Under the pieces are notes generated by a model that was not told the origin of the DNA, made no database searches, and saw only the letters and a program-made list of their open reading frames with translations. From Neolewinella maritima (GTDB lineage: Bacteria; Bacteroidota; Bacteroidia; Chitinophagales; Saprospiraceae), in NCBI RefSeq assembly GCF_923081025.1, contig NZ_CAKLPZ010000001.1, positions 372,001 through 436,000 on the forward strand: DNA of 64,000 nucleotides, in the 5' to 3' direction. Shown piece after piece: positions 1-8,269 of the stretch (positions within the stretch are counted from its first letter, which is position 1; each line of letters begins with the position of its first letter). The translations under genes and the position numbers were made by a program.

Positions 1-1426
1 GATAAACCTTCGTGAAGCGGATCTCCTCCTGCACTTCGGGCAGTCCCTCTTCCTGCCGCTTCAGAATATTGAAGGCAGCTTCGGTGAAGCGCCACTCGAC
101 CGTCGGGTGCAGGCTGGTGTACTGCTCGCGCATGATCACCTCGATGCGGTTGTCGATATACTCCCGGCTACGCTCCACGGCGGTTCGGAACAGGCCGCGG
201 ATCTCTTCGAAGCGGGTTTCCAGAAAGGCATTTAGCGCATTAACCACCGGGCTGGCCAGTTCCACGATTCCGATCACGTGCTGCTCCTGACTGAGCAGGG
301 GGGCCAGCAGCATACTCCGGTAGCCCAGGCTGATCAGTTTTTGCTCCAACACGGTGCGGACGGGCAGTTCCCGCAGATCCTGAACCACTAGGATCTCGCC
401 GGATAAGAATACCTGGTCATAAATGCTACCGGCGTACAGGGGGTCGGTCAGCCGATCTACCTCGTCCGCCAGGAGATTGTAGCGGATGCGGTACTCGTGA
501 TCGATGGCGCGCTCTACCGGATAATCTACCGCCGTGAGGCCGAGCTGAAGGTGGGGCAGTTGAAACTGCAGGCGGACCAGATTGGCTAGTTCCTTGACCC
601 GGCTTACGTCGAGCACCGCATCCCGACTGATGAGTCGGTGCTTCAGCCGGCTGAGGCTTTCCTCCTCCGTCACTTCGTACAGGCGGGCCAGGTGGAAGCC
701 GTGGAAGTGAAAGCTCCGCGGTGGGAGCAGCCGCAGCCAGAGTTCCGTGTCGTGTACGTTGTTGAGGAGTTGCTGAATTTCCTGCTCCCCGAGGGGGGGT
801 AACTCCCCCCGTACCTGAACCTCGATGAATTCCTCGTTCAGTGATGGTTTGTAGAATCGCTTCAGCCCGGTCTCTGCGTCCGGTACCGTGAGCATAGCCG
901 TCGGCTTCACCTCTACCTGTACCCCGTAGCACTGCTTCAGAATGGTGGTCCCCAGCATCAGTAGGTTCAGCTTCTTTACTTCCTCAAGGTGAGTGCCGAA
1001 GGAGTAGCATACGTTTTGCTGGCCCATCAGTGCCCGCAGGGTCTTACTGATGTAGAGTGGATCGAAGGCGAAGGGAAGGGATATCTTGAACAGCCCCGTA
1101 GCCCGCTCGTGCGGTGAGATCATGGCCAGCATCAGCAGGTCGAGTACCTCGGTATGCTCCCGCAGGATGGATAGGTCGGTAATGGGGCCGTGTAGCTGAG
1201 GTAGGGGAGCCAGTCGTCGCAGGATCTCCTGCGCCAGGAAGCGTACTCCGGGGTCTTCGCCCCCGGCCAGTTCTTCTACCTGCCGAATCAGTACGTCAAG
1301 GCACAGCGAGGTGTCGTAGGGCGTCGCAAAGGGATTGGTGGTCGAGCGCAGTCCGTCATTATCTACCAGGGTGAAGGAGGTATCCTCACGGGGTTCATGA
1401 TCGTTTACGAAGATTTCCAGTTCCAT
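1..1426 (-). CDS. GAF domain-containing protein (3' part cut by window edge)
   Basis: An open frame runs leftward from the ATG at 1426 to the window edge without a stop (at least 475 codons), beginning MELEIFVNDHEP. The last 130 or so visible residues look like a GAF sensor domain: a passage on elements such as ILVVQDLRELPV, followed by GYRSMLLAPLL and VIGIVELASP, is typical of GAF folds. No catalytic domain is visible. It lies 42 bp downstream of pgk on the same strand and is probably cotranscribed with gapA-pgk. That neighbourhood suggests, but does not show, a signalling role. The C-terminus is outside the window. Gene call is strong, function unknown. Confidence 0.8.
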   Translation of the reverse strand, partial: MELEIFVNDHEPREDTSFTLVDNDGLRSTTNPFATPYDTSLCLDVLIRQVEELAGGEDPGVRFLAQEILRRLAPLPQLHGPITDLSILREHTEVLDLLMLAMISPHERATGLFKISLPFAFDPLYISKTLRALMGQQNVCYSFGTHLEEVKKLNLLMLGTTILKQCYGVQVEVKPTAMLTVPDAETGLKRFYKPSLNEEFIEVQVRGELPPLGEQEIQQLLNNVHDTELWLRLLPPRSFHFHGFHLARLYEVTEEESLSRLKHRLISRDAVLDVSRVKELANLVRLQFQLPHLQLGLTAVDYPVERAIDHEYRIRYNLLADEVDRLTDPLYAGSIYDQVFLSGEILVVQDLRELPVRTVLEQKLISLGYRSMLLAPLLSQEQHVIGIVELASPVVNALNAFLETRFEEIRGLFRTAVERSREYIDNRIEVIMREQYTSLHPTVEWRFTEAAFNILKRQEEGLPEVQEEIRFTKVY

Positions 1427-1468
1427 AACATGCCGTGAACGCCCCGGCTCCGCAAAAGGATTCCCGGC

Positions 1469-2683
1469 CTAGCTGCGGATCGCGGCAATACCGGGTAGCT
1501 CCTTGCCCTCCAGCAGTTCCAGCATGGCCCCTCCGCCGGTGGAGACGAAGCTGACCTGGTCGGCCAGTCCTGCCTGATTGATGGCGCTCACCGAGTCGCC
1601 GCCGCCGATCAGGCTATAGGCGTCATTCTCTTCCGTGGCCCGGGCTACCGCCTCGGCGATCGCGTTGGTGCCGATCGCGAAGTTCTTCATTTCGAAGACG
1701 CCCATCGGGCCGTTCCACAGGATGGATTTACTCTGCGCGATGATGCGCGAGAACTCTGCGATGGAATCCGGCCCGATGTCCAGACCCTCCCAGCCATCCT
1801 CGATCTCCCCGGAAGGGACGACCTTACTCGGCGTCTCATTGCTGAATTCCTTACCGACCATCGTATCTACGGGTAGGTATATCTTGGTGTTCTGAGCCTT
1901 AGCTTTTTCGAGCAGCTCCTTGGCGGTGTCGACCTTATCGCGCTCGACCAGCGAGTTGCCCACCTTGCCCCCCTGCGCCAGGCTGAAGGTATAGGCCATG
2001 GCTCCGCCGATGATGATGTTGTCGGCAAAGTCCAGCAGCTTTTCCAGCAGCTGGATCTTATCGCTCACCTTTGCGCCGCCTACGATGGCCGTGACGGGAT
2101 GGGCTGGCTCGTTCAGGAGTTTCTCCGCACCTGCGAGCTCCGCCCCCATGAGGTAACCGAAGCTTTTCTTGTCAGACGGGAAGAACTTGGCCACCGTGGC
2201 CGTAGAGGCGTGCTCCCGGTGCGCGGCACCGAAGGCGTCGTTGACGTACACCTCGCCCAGTGCCGACATAGCCCGGGCCAGGTCTTCGTCTCCCTTTTCC
2301 TCGCCGGCGTAGAAGCGCGTGTTCTCGAGCAGTAGCACATGGCCGGACTCCAGGGCCTTGACGGCCGCCTTGGCTTCCTCCCCAATGGTGTCTTCGACGA
2401 ACTGGACCTGACAGCCGATGTGGTCCTCCAGGGTAGTGACGATGGGCCGTAGCGTGAAAGACTCCTTATCGATGGTACCGTCTTCCAGCTTCTCCTTCTG
2501 CGGACGACCGAGGTGCGACATCAGGATCACGGCCGCGCCCTGCTCCAGCAGGTACTGAATGGTGGGGGCCGCCTTCTCGATACGGGTAGCGTCGGTGATC
2601 TTTCCGTCTTCGTCGATGGGGACATTAAAGTCTACCCGGACAAGTACCTTCTTGTCCTTAACGTCTAGTGCTTCAAACTTCAT
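1469..2683 (-). CDS. pgk: phosphoglycerate kinase
   Basis: Cytosolic glycolytic enzyme that transfers phosphate from 1,3-bisphosphoglycerate to ADP. The protein is 404 aa, normal for the family. It starts MKFEALDVKDKKVLVRVDFNVP (the family N-terminus), has the substrate-binding HLGRP motif, the GGAKVSDK element, and the nucleotide-binding GGGDSVSA and FVSTGGGA motifs near the end. The frame is open 12 codons further upstream, but that would overlap the end of gapA; the ATG at 2683 starts at the conserved N-terminus and leaves 11 bp after gapA. It forms an operon with gapA, so two consecutive glycolytic steps are coupled. Confidence 0.97.
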   Translation of the reverse strand: MKFEALDVKDKKVLVRVDFNVPIDEDGKITDATRIEKAAPTIQYLLEQGAAVILMSHLGRPQKEKLEDGTIDKESFTLRPIVTTLEDHIGCQVQFVEDTIGEEAKAAVKALESGHVLLLENTRFYAGEEKGDEDLARAMSALGEVYVNDAFGAAHREHASTATVAKFFPSDKKSFGYLMGAELAGAEKLLNEPAHPVTAIVGGAKVSDKIQLLEKLLDFADNIIIGGAMAYTFSLAQGGKVGNSLVERDKVDTAKELLEKAKAQNTKIYLPVDTMVGKEFSNETPSKVVPSGEIEDGWEGLDIGPDSIAEFSRIIAQSKSILWNGPMGVFEMKNFAIGTNAIAEAVARATEENDAYSLIGGGDSVSAINQAGLADQVSFVSTGGGAMLELLEGKELPGIAAIRS

Positions 2684-2694
2684 GGGGTCCTGAT

Positions 2695-3684
2695 TTAAAG
2701 GCTCGAGATGCGCTCGCACAGGTCGGCCAGACGGGCACTGTAACCCGCTTCGTTGTCGTACCAGCTCACCACCTTCACGAGGGTGCCGGATACGATGGTT
2801 TGGTCCTTGTCGTAGAGGCTGCTGTACTTGCTGCCTACGATATCGCTGCTCACGTAGGGCTCGTCTACGTAGGCTAGGATGCCCTTCATATCGCCTTCGG
2901 CGGCCTGCTTGAAGGCGTTGTCTACCTCTTCGAGGGTCACGTCACGCTTGACGATCGCGGTGAGGTCGGTCAACGAACCGGTGGGTACGGGTACGCGCAT
3001 GGCACCGCCGTCGAGCTTGCCATCCAGGTGGGGCAGTACGAGTCCGACCGCCTTAGCGGCTCCGGTGGTGGTAGGTACGATGTTGATGGCGGCGGCACGG
3101 GCGCGGCGCATGTCCTTGTGGGGGCCGTCCTGCAGGTTCTGATCGGCCGTGTAGGCGTGTACCGTGGTGATGAAGCCTTTCTCCACGCCGAAAGCGTCGT
3201 CGAGTACCTTCACCATGGGGGCCAGGCAGTTGGTGGTACAGCTGGCGTTGCTGTAAATCTTGGTTTCGGCGTTGATCACCTCTTCGTTCACGCCGAGTAC
3301 TACGGTGGCTACGTCGCCCTTGGCGGGGGCCGAGATCAGTACCTTTTTCGCGCCGGCTTCGATGTGCAGATTGGCCTTCGACTTTTCTACGAAGCGGCCG
3401 GTACACTCCAGCACCACGTCTACGTTCATATCGCCCCAGGGCAGTTTGCTGGGGTCGGGCTGGCTCAGTGCATCGATCTTCTTCCCGTCGATGTAGATGT
3501 AATTCTCATCCGAGGAGACGTCTCCGGCGTAGTTGCCCTGTACGCTATCGTACTTGAAGAGGTGTGCCAGGGTGGCGTTGTCCGTGAGATCGTTGATAGC
3601 TACTACGTCCATTCCTTTTTCCAGGAGGTTACGCAGGGTGATCCGTCCGATACGGCCAAAACCGTTGATTGCAATCTTTGCCAT
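2695..3684 (-). CDS. gapA: type I glyceraldehyde-3-phosphate dehydrogenase
   Basis: Oxidises glyceraldehyde-3-phosphate with phosphate and NAD+ to 1,3-bisphosphoglycerate in the cytosol. It is 329 aa, the usual size. The Rossmann start INGFGRIGR and the catalytic segment SNASCTTNC (Cys about residue 149) are intact, and WYDNEAGYS near the C-terminus is the family signature. It is the first gene of a leftward gapA-pgk-GAF operon. About 110 bp upstream on the same strand is TACTTTG, a weak match to the Bacteroidota -7 box. Assignment is secure. Confidence 0.97.
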   Translation of the reverse strand: MAKIAINGFGRIGRITLRNLLEKGMDVVAINDLTDNATLAHLFKYDSVQGNYAGDVSSDENYIYIDGKKIDALSQPDPSKLPWGDMNVDVVLECTGRFVEKSKANLHIEAGAKKVLISAPAKGDVATVVLGVNEEVINAETKIYSNASCTTNCLAPMVKVLDDAFGVEKGFITTVHAYTADQNLQDGPHKDMRRARAAAINIVPTTTGAAKAVGLVLPHLDGKLDGGAMRVPVPTGSLTDLTAIVKRDVTLEEVDNAFKQAAEGDMKGILAYVDEPYVSSDIVGSKYSSLYDKDQTIVSGTLVKVVSWYDNEAGYSARLADLCERISSL

Positions 3685-3942
3685 GGGAGAGAGGGGGGTT
3701 GAGTTGGTTTGTTGGGGAGTTACGTATATGTGCGGTCACCACGATGCGGGGGCGGGCCCCCGAATGCTACCGGGACGCAAAGTACGTGCAGTGTGCGCAA
3801 TGATAAGTAGCTAAGGCCACGAATGTTTAGCGGGGGGGAGGAGGCGGGTATCCGGATCGACCGGTGTGCTGTCCCTCACGGCTTCATGGCCGGGATGGAC
3901 CACTGGAATACCACCGGAAATCCGAAGCGTGCAGCACTGAAG

Positions 3943-4014
3943 TAGCCCGTAGGGGAATCGAACCCCTCTTACCAGGATGAAAACCTGGCGTCCTAACCGA
4001 TAGACGAACGGGCC
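3943..4014 (-). tRNA. tRNA-Glu (UUC), copy 1
   Basis: The reverse complement folds as a complete tRNA: acceptor GGCCCGT against ACGGGCT (first pair G-U), D-arm with GGTTAGGA, anticodon stem CCAGG/CCTGG around the loop TTTTCAT (anticodon UUC), and T-arm GAGGGGTTCGATTCCCCT. It is 72 nt with the discriminator A, and no CCA is encoded. An identical copy lies about 120 bp away. Boundaries were drawn by hand. Confidence 0.96.
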
Positions 4015-4132
4015 GGAAAAGTGTAGTGGTACGCGATGACTGACGTAGCAGTTCTACGCGCTGCCTCCTGTGCACATATGATCTGCCAAGCAGGTAGATC
4101 GCGCAGTAGGCAGAAGACGTGCAGCGCTAAGG

Positions 4133-4204
4133 TAGCCCGTAGGGGAATCGAACCCCTCTTACCAGGATGAAAACCTGGCGTCCTAACCGATAGACGAACG
4201 GGCC
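4133..4204 (-). tRNA. tRNA-Glu (UUC), copy 2
   Basis: Same 72-nt cloverleaf and UUC anticodon as the copy at 3943-4014, with an identical tRNA body. The flank on the 3' side is also similar between the copies (CGTGCAGC followed by CT and GTAGCCC), so a local duplication reached slightly beyond the gene. Being upstream on the minus strand, this copy is transcribed first, and the two are probably cotranscribed. Confidence 0.96.
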
Positions 4205-4295
4205 ATATAAAAGCAGCTAGACCAGCATCCTGGCGTAAGCGAGTGCAAAGATAGGTGCGGGAGTGAAAATCGCAAGGGAAATGGAAAAAAATACG

Positions 4296-5030
4296 CTAAG
4301 AAGTACTGCTTTCCGTGCTGTTTGACTTGCCCAGCGTGCTGCGCAGCTGCTCCAGTCGATCCCGGAGGTGCTCGGCCTGCTCGGCTTTGCTGCTGCTGGC
4401 GGCGGAGTTGCTCAACTCTACGATGGTATCCAACTCGATGGTATCCTGCTCGATACTGAAGCGGGTTTCTTCCACCACGGCTTCGTCGTCGAAGTTGGTC
4501 TGCCGTAGATCGCGCAGTTCGCGGCGGCGGGCGGCGATACTCTCCACCAGGCGGTGGCGGTCGAGTAGTTCGCGCAGCTTGGCCGCGCAGTCGGCGAAGA
4601 AGCTGGCTTTGGCATGGCGCAGGCTGAATTCTGCTTCCAATTCCTTGATAACGGTGTCGGCCTTAGCTACTTCTACCGGGTCGGCCGCCGCGTTGCGCGC
4701 CAGGTCGTCCCGCAGGGTAGCGATGCTCTTCAGAATCCGCTCGCCCTCGTCGCGGAAGCGCTCTTCCCGTTCCCGGCAGTCGGCCAGTCGTTCGGCTACG
4801 CGCTTGCTGAACTCACTTTCTTTTCGTGCGGCTTTGCCGCCGAACAGCGGCGTGCCGTTGATCAGGTGCAGCAGCCGGCCACCCAGGAGGAAAAAGCCAG
4901 CCGTACTGCCGATGATGAAGGCCATAAAGGCCATCGGGGGGTGAACCCGCAGGAGCACCATCACGATGATGAGGACGGTGCCGGCGAGGAGAAGAAGGCG
5001 TGAAGTATCGGGTCCTTGTTCCGGTTTCAT
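4296..5030 (-). CDS. membrane-anchored coiled-coil protein, unknown function
   Basis: A 244-aa protein I do not recognise. Two closely spaced hydrophobic segments (about residues 10-30 and 32-50) form an N-terminal hairpin, followed after about residue 65 by a long charged helical region rich in Glu, Arg, Leu and Ala with heptad-like spacing, ending in a Ser-rich tail. It is probably an inner-membrane protein with a cytoplasmic coiled coil. It is divergent from nhaD with about 100 bp between starts. No catalytic motif is visible. The gene call rests on length, a clear N-terminal membrane pattern and its fit in the gap. Confidence 0.75.
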   Translation of the reverse strand: MKPEQGPDTSRLLLLAGTVLIIVMVLLRVHPPMAFMAFIIGSTAGFFLLGGRLLHLINGTPLFGGKAARKESEFSKRVAERLADCREREERFRDEGERILKSIATLRDDLARNAAADPVEVAKADTVIKELEAEFSLRHAKASFFADCAAKLRELLDRHRLVESIAARRRELRDLRQTNFDDEAVVEETRFSIEQDTIELDTIVELSNSAASSSKAEQAEHLRDRLEQLRSTLGKSNSTESSTS

Positions 5031-5129
5031 ACGCTAGAAACTGTTTTGCCCGGGTGGTAGTTGCGTACTATTCGTATAATTGCGAGCGGCCGGACCACGC
5101 CGGTCCGCCCAAGATAACTACCCCACCTC

Positions 5130-6557
5130 ATGGTTGCAGCCATCGTCGCTTGTTTTGTCATCGGTTACATCGTAATCGTGTTTGAACACCCCCTTCGCCT
5201 GGATAAGACCGTGCCCGCCCTGCTGATGGGGGCCGTGTGTTGGGCCCTGTTGAGCCTCGGTTTCAATGCGGGTACGCTCGAGGTCGTCAATACCGAGGGG
5301 GAGGTATTCAATATGTTCAACAGCGTAAGTGGCCACGCCCAGGAGTTCGGCCACGCCGGTGCGCACGAGGTCGCTGAAGAAGGCTTCGTCGGCACGCTGC
5401 TCCACCACCTCGGCAAAACGGCCGAGATCCTCATCTTCCTCATCGGGGCCATGACGATCGTCGAGATCGTCGACCTGCACCGCGGCTTCGACGTGCTCAA
5501 GGGCTGGGTACGTACGCGCAACAAGAAAAAACTACTCTGGATCGTCGGCGCGCTCGGCTTCATCCTGTCGGCCATCATCGACAACCTCACGGCCACCATC
5601 GTACTGGTTACCCTGCTGCGCAAACTCGTGCCGGACCGCGAGGAGCGTATCTGGTACGTAGCCCTCATCGTCATTGCCGCCAATGCCGGTGGTGCCTGGT
5701 CGCCCATCGGAGACGTCACCACGACCATGCTCTGGATCGGTAAGCGGGTCAGTACGGCCGGACTGATGGAGTTTCTCATCGTCCCCTCCCTGGTCTGCTT
5801 TGCGGTGCCCTTCGTGATCGCCAGCTTCCTGAAGCCCTTCCAGGGTAATCTGGCCACGGTAGTCCTCACGGAGGCCGAAGAAGAAGAGCAGGGCCGCCTG
5901 CTGAGCAGCAAGACGATGCTCTTTCTGGGCCTCGGTATGATCGTCTTCGTACCCATCTTCAAGACCCTCACCCACCTGCCCCCCTACCTGGGTATGATGC
6001 TGAGCCTCGGCGTCGTCTGGCTGGTCAGCGAATACATCCACCCCGAGGAGGACTTCACCGAAGAGCGCAAGGTCCAGTACTCGGCCCACAAGGCCCTGAG
6101 CCGGATCGAGATGTCGTCCATCCTGTTCTTCCTCGGTATCCTGATGTCCGTAGCCGCGCTGGAGACGGTGGTGGTCAACGGAGTCGGCTCCCTACGTGCC
6201 GTAGCCGAGAGCCTGCGTAGCGTCATCCCCAACGAAGACATCGTGATCGTGGTACTGGGCTTTCTGTCCGCCATCATCGACAACGTGCCCCTCGTAGCCG
6301 CTTCCATGGGCATGTACGATCTGGGTACCCACCCCATCGATGCGCGCCTGTGGCACTTCATCGCCTACAGCGCCGGTACCGGAGGCAGTATGCTCATCAT
6401 CGGTTCGGCCGCCGGCGTAGCCGCCATGGGCATGGAGCGGATCGACTTCATCTGGTACTTCAAGAAGATCGCCTGGTTGGCCTTCGTCGGCTTCGCGGCC
6501 GGTGCCGTCACCTTCCTGGTCATCGAAACCGCCTTTAATCTCGGGATAGAGCACTAA
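5130..6557 (+). CDS. nhaD: NhaD-type sodium:proton antiporter
   Basis: A 475-aa polytopic inner-membrane protein of the ion transporter (ArsB/NhaD) superfamily, expected to exchange Na+ for H+ and support salt tolerance. At least ten hydrophobic segments are visible. Family landmarks are the N-terminal FEHPLRLDKTVPALLMG, the inverted-repeat motifs SAIIDNLTATIV and SAIIDNVPLVAA, and the central NAGGAWSPIGDVTTTM, all characteristic of NhaD. Na+/H+ exchange fits a marine organism. A lipoprotein-like gene follows 12 bp downstream and is probably in the same transcript. Confidence 0.92.
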   Translation: MVAAIVACFVIGYIVIVFEHPLRLDKTVPALLMGAVCWALLSLGFNAGTLEVVNTEGEVFNMFNSVSGHAQEFGHAGAHEVAEEGFVGTLLHHLGKTAEILIFLIGAMTIVEIVDLHRGFDVLKGWVRTRNKKKLLWIVGALGFILSAIIDNLTATIVLVTLLRKLVPDREERIWYVALIVIAANAGGAWSPIGDVTTTMLWIGKRVSTAGLMEFLIVPSLVCFAVPFVIASFLKPFQGNLATVVLTEAEEEEQGRLLSSKTMLFLGLGMIVFVPIFKTLTHLPPYLGMMLSLGVVWLVSEYIHPEEDFTEERKVQYSAHKALSRIEMSSILFFLGILMSVAALETVVVNGVGSLRAVAESLRSVIPNEDIVIVVLGFLSAIIDNVPLVAASMGMYDLGTHPIDARLWHFIAYSAGTGGSMLIIGSAAGVAAMGMERIDFIWYFKKIAWLAFVGFAAGAVTFLVIETAFNLGIEH

Positions 6558-6569
6558 CCCCCCCGGCCC

Positions 6570-6950
6570 TTGACCAAATACCTCCTGCTCTTCCTGTCCC
6601 TCCTCCTGCTGCACTGCGCGCGGGAAGATGAGCTACTCCTCGGCGAGTGGCAGGCGCAGCTGGTGACCGAAAACGGCGATAGCCTGCGCCTCGACCCCCG
6701 CGAGATCACCTTCCGCTTTACCCCCGACAACCGCTACGTCTTCACCTCCACGCTGCGCTACCGCGAGGCCGGCACCTGGCGGTACGACAGCGGCTACCTC
6801 TTCGCCCAGGATACTACCCAGCCTAGCAACCCGGAGCGTGTGGTAGCCGTCGAGACGCTCAACCTCGACTCCCTCGTCATCCGTATGCAGGCCGATACCG
6901 CCCAGCGCCTGGTGTACCTACTCCGTACTTCCCCGCCGCCGCCAGAGTAG
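6570..6950 (+). CDS. small lipoprotein-like protein
   Basis: A 126-aa protein from a TTG start, with a leucine-rich signal ending LLLLHC; the Cys could be lipidated, although His before it is unusual in a lipobox. The mature part begins LLGEWQ and contains alternating beta-rich segments, resembling small lipocalin-like lipoproteins of Bacteroidota. No function can be assigned. It sits 12 bp after nhaD, and its last 33 bp overlap the 3' end of queA on the opposite strand. Confidence 0.65.
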   Translation: MTKYLLLFLSLLLLHCAREDELLLGEWQAQLVTENGDSLRLDPREITFRFTPDNRYVFTSTLRYREAGTWRYDSGYLFAQDTTQPSNPERVVAVETLNLDSLVIRMQADTAQRLVYLLRTSPPPPE

Positions 6951-8162
6951 GCTACTGTCGCCATAGCTCAAAAAGCGGTAGTCGTGCTGTAGCGCATAGT
7001 CGTACATCCGCCGCCAGTCCGGCCCGATCAGGGTAGCCACCAGCAGCAGCAGCGTCGAGTTCGGCTGGTGAAAATTAGTGATGAGTCCATCCGCCATACG
7101 TACCCGGCTAGCCGGGGTAAGTAACAACTGCGTATATCCCTCTACTACATCCTGTCCGGACTGATCCAGGTACTCCAGCAGGGCGCTGCACGCAGGTGCG
7201 GGGTCTACGGCAAGGAAGCGATCCCGGGTAGCCACCCACTGGTCTTCCTGCACCACCCGCTGTCCGTCTAGCAGCAAGGAAGCCCCCTCGTAGAACAAGG
7301 ACTCCAAGCACCGCAGGCTGGTGGTACCGATGCACACGATCGGCCGGCCGGACTGCAGCTGGCTAAGTACCCGCTCGATGAACGACCGGCTTACCGTGAA
7401 GTACTCCCGGTGCATGACGTGCTCGCCGAGTGTATCCGAGCTCACGGGTTTGAAGGTGCCCGCTCCCACGTGCAGGGTAACGGGAGCAAAGGCTATGCCG
7501 CGTTGGGTAAGTTCCTGCAGTACTTCGGGAGTAAAGTGGAGACCAGCCGTAGGGGCAGCCACCGAGCCCTCCCGGCGGGCGAATACCGTCTGGTAGCGCT
7601 GTTGGTCCTCTGCCTCCGCTGTCCTCCCTAGGTAGGGGGGTAAGGGAATGGTGCCGGCCAGCTCCAGCACCTCGGCGAAGGACACCGGCCGGGCCGCTTG
7701 CCAGTGAAAGGTGACGGCAAAGGTATTTTCATCGCGGGCTCCGCGCTGCGCACTCAGGTGGACGGGGCTCCCATCCAGGCTAAGCGATAGGGAGACGGGG
7801 CCTGACTTCCAGCGTCGGTTGCCCCCGATCAGGCACTTCCAGGTGACCGGCTCGGTGCTCCCCAGGGACTGGGCATAGTCTACCGGTTGGAGAGGCTCCA
7901 GACAGAATATTTCCAGCGGTTTACCGCTGTCTAGCGTAAAGTGTAAGCGGGCATGGATCACCCGGGTCTCGTTGCCGATCAGCAGGGTGTGCGGGGGGAG
8001 CAGGTCGGGGAGATTGCGGAAGGTATGGGAGCTGATATCACCGCGGCGGTACTGCAACAGCTTGGCGCTGCTGCGATCGGGTAGGGGGTAGCGGGCAATG
8101 CGCGCGTCGGGTAGCTCGTAGGTGAAGTCGGCAATGCGTAGGCCGTGGGCGTCGGTGGGCAT
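6918..8162 (-). CDS. queA: S-adenosylmethionine:tRNA ribosyltransferase-isomerase
   Basis: Transfers and isomerises the ribosyl group of SAM onto 7-aminomethyl-7-deazaguanine in tRNA, giving epoxyqueuosine at wobble position 34. The protein is 414 aa, somewhat longer than the roughly 350-aa E. coli enzyme. Recognisable segments are FTYELPDARIARYP near the N-terminus, the APTAGLHFTPE motif, LHVGAGTFKPV, and the C-terminal TNFHQPNSTLLLLVA. The ATG at 8162 is preceded 4 nt upstream by a TACCTTTG -7 box, suggesting a leaderless message. The 3' end overlaps the convergent lipoprotein gene by 33 bp. Confidence 0.95.
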   Translation of the reverse strand: MPTDAHGLRIADFTYELPDARIARYPLPDRSSAKLLQYRRGDISSHTFRNLPDLLPPHTLLIGNETRVIHARLHFTLDSGKPLEIFCLEPLQPVDYAQSLGSTEPVTWKCLIGGNRRWKSGPVSLSLSLDGSPVHLSAQRGARDENTFAVTFHWQAARPVSFAEVLELAGTIPLPPYLGRTAEAEDQQRYQTVFARREGSVAAPTAGLHFTPEVLQELTQRGIAFAPVTLHVGAGTFKPVSSDTLGEHVMHREYFTVSRSFIERVLSQLQSGRPIVCIGTTSLRCLESLFYEGASLLLDGQRVVQEDQWVATRDRFLAVDPAPACSALLEYLDQSGQDVVEGYTQLLLTPASRVRMADGLITNFHQPNSTLLLLVATLIGPDWRRMYDYALQHDYRFLSYGDSSLLWRRRGSTE

Positions 8163-8166
8163 CCGG

Positions 8167-8174
8167 CAAAGGTA
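8167..8174 (-). promoter_or_regulatory. -7 promoter element of queA
   Basis: TACCTTTG on the minus strand matches the Bacteroidota -7 consensus TAnnTTTG exactly and ends 4 nt before the queA ATG. That spacing would put the transcription start at or very near the start codon. No clear -33 element is seen. Confidence 0.6.
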
Positions 8175-8269
8175 GTCATCCGATAAAAGGGGGCATTGAT
8201 CGAAAAGCTGGTAACCTTCTGTGCGTACTGCCGTTCTTTGCGCTCCGCTATCATCTGAAACTCCGTAGC

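Noticed and set aside
426-932. 168-aa minus-strand frame near the left edge
   Set aside because: It is out of frame with the GAF protein, which is open over the whole region and has domain-like sequence.
3884-4075. 63-aa open frame across the first tRNA-Glu
   Set aside because: It reads through the tRNA on its own strand and has no protein character.
5532-6089. 185-aa Asp/Gly/His-rich minus-strand frame inside nhaD
   Set aside because: Shadow of the membrane-protein gene; hydrophobic codons read backwards give this composition.
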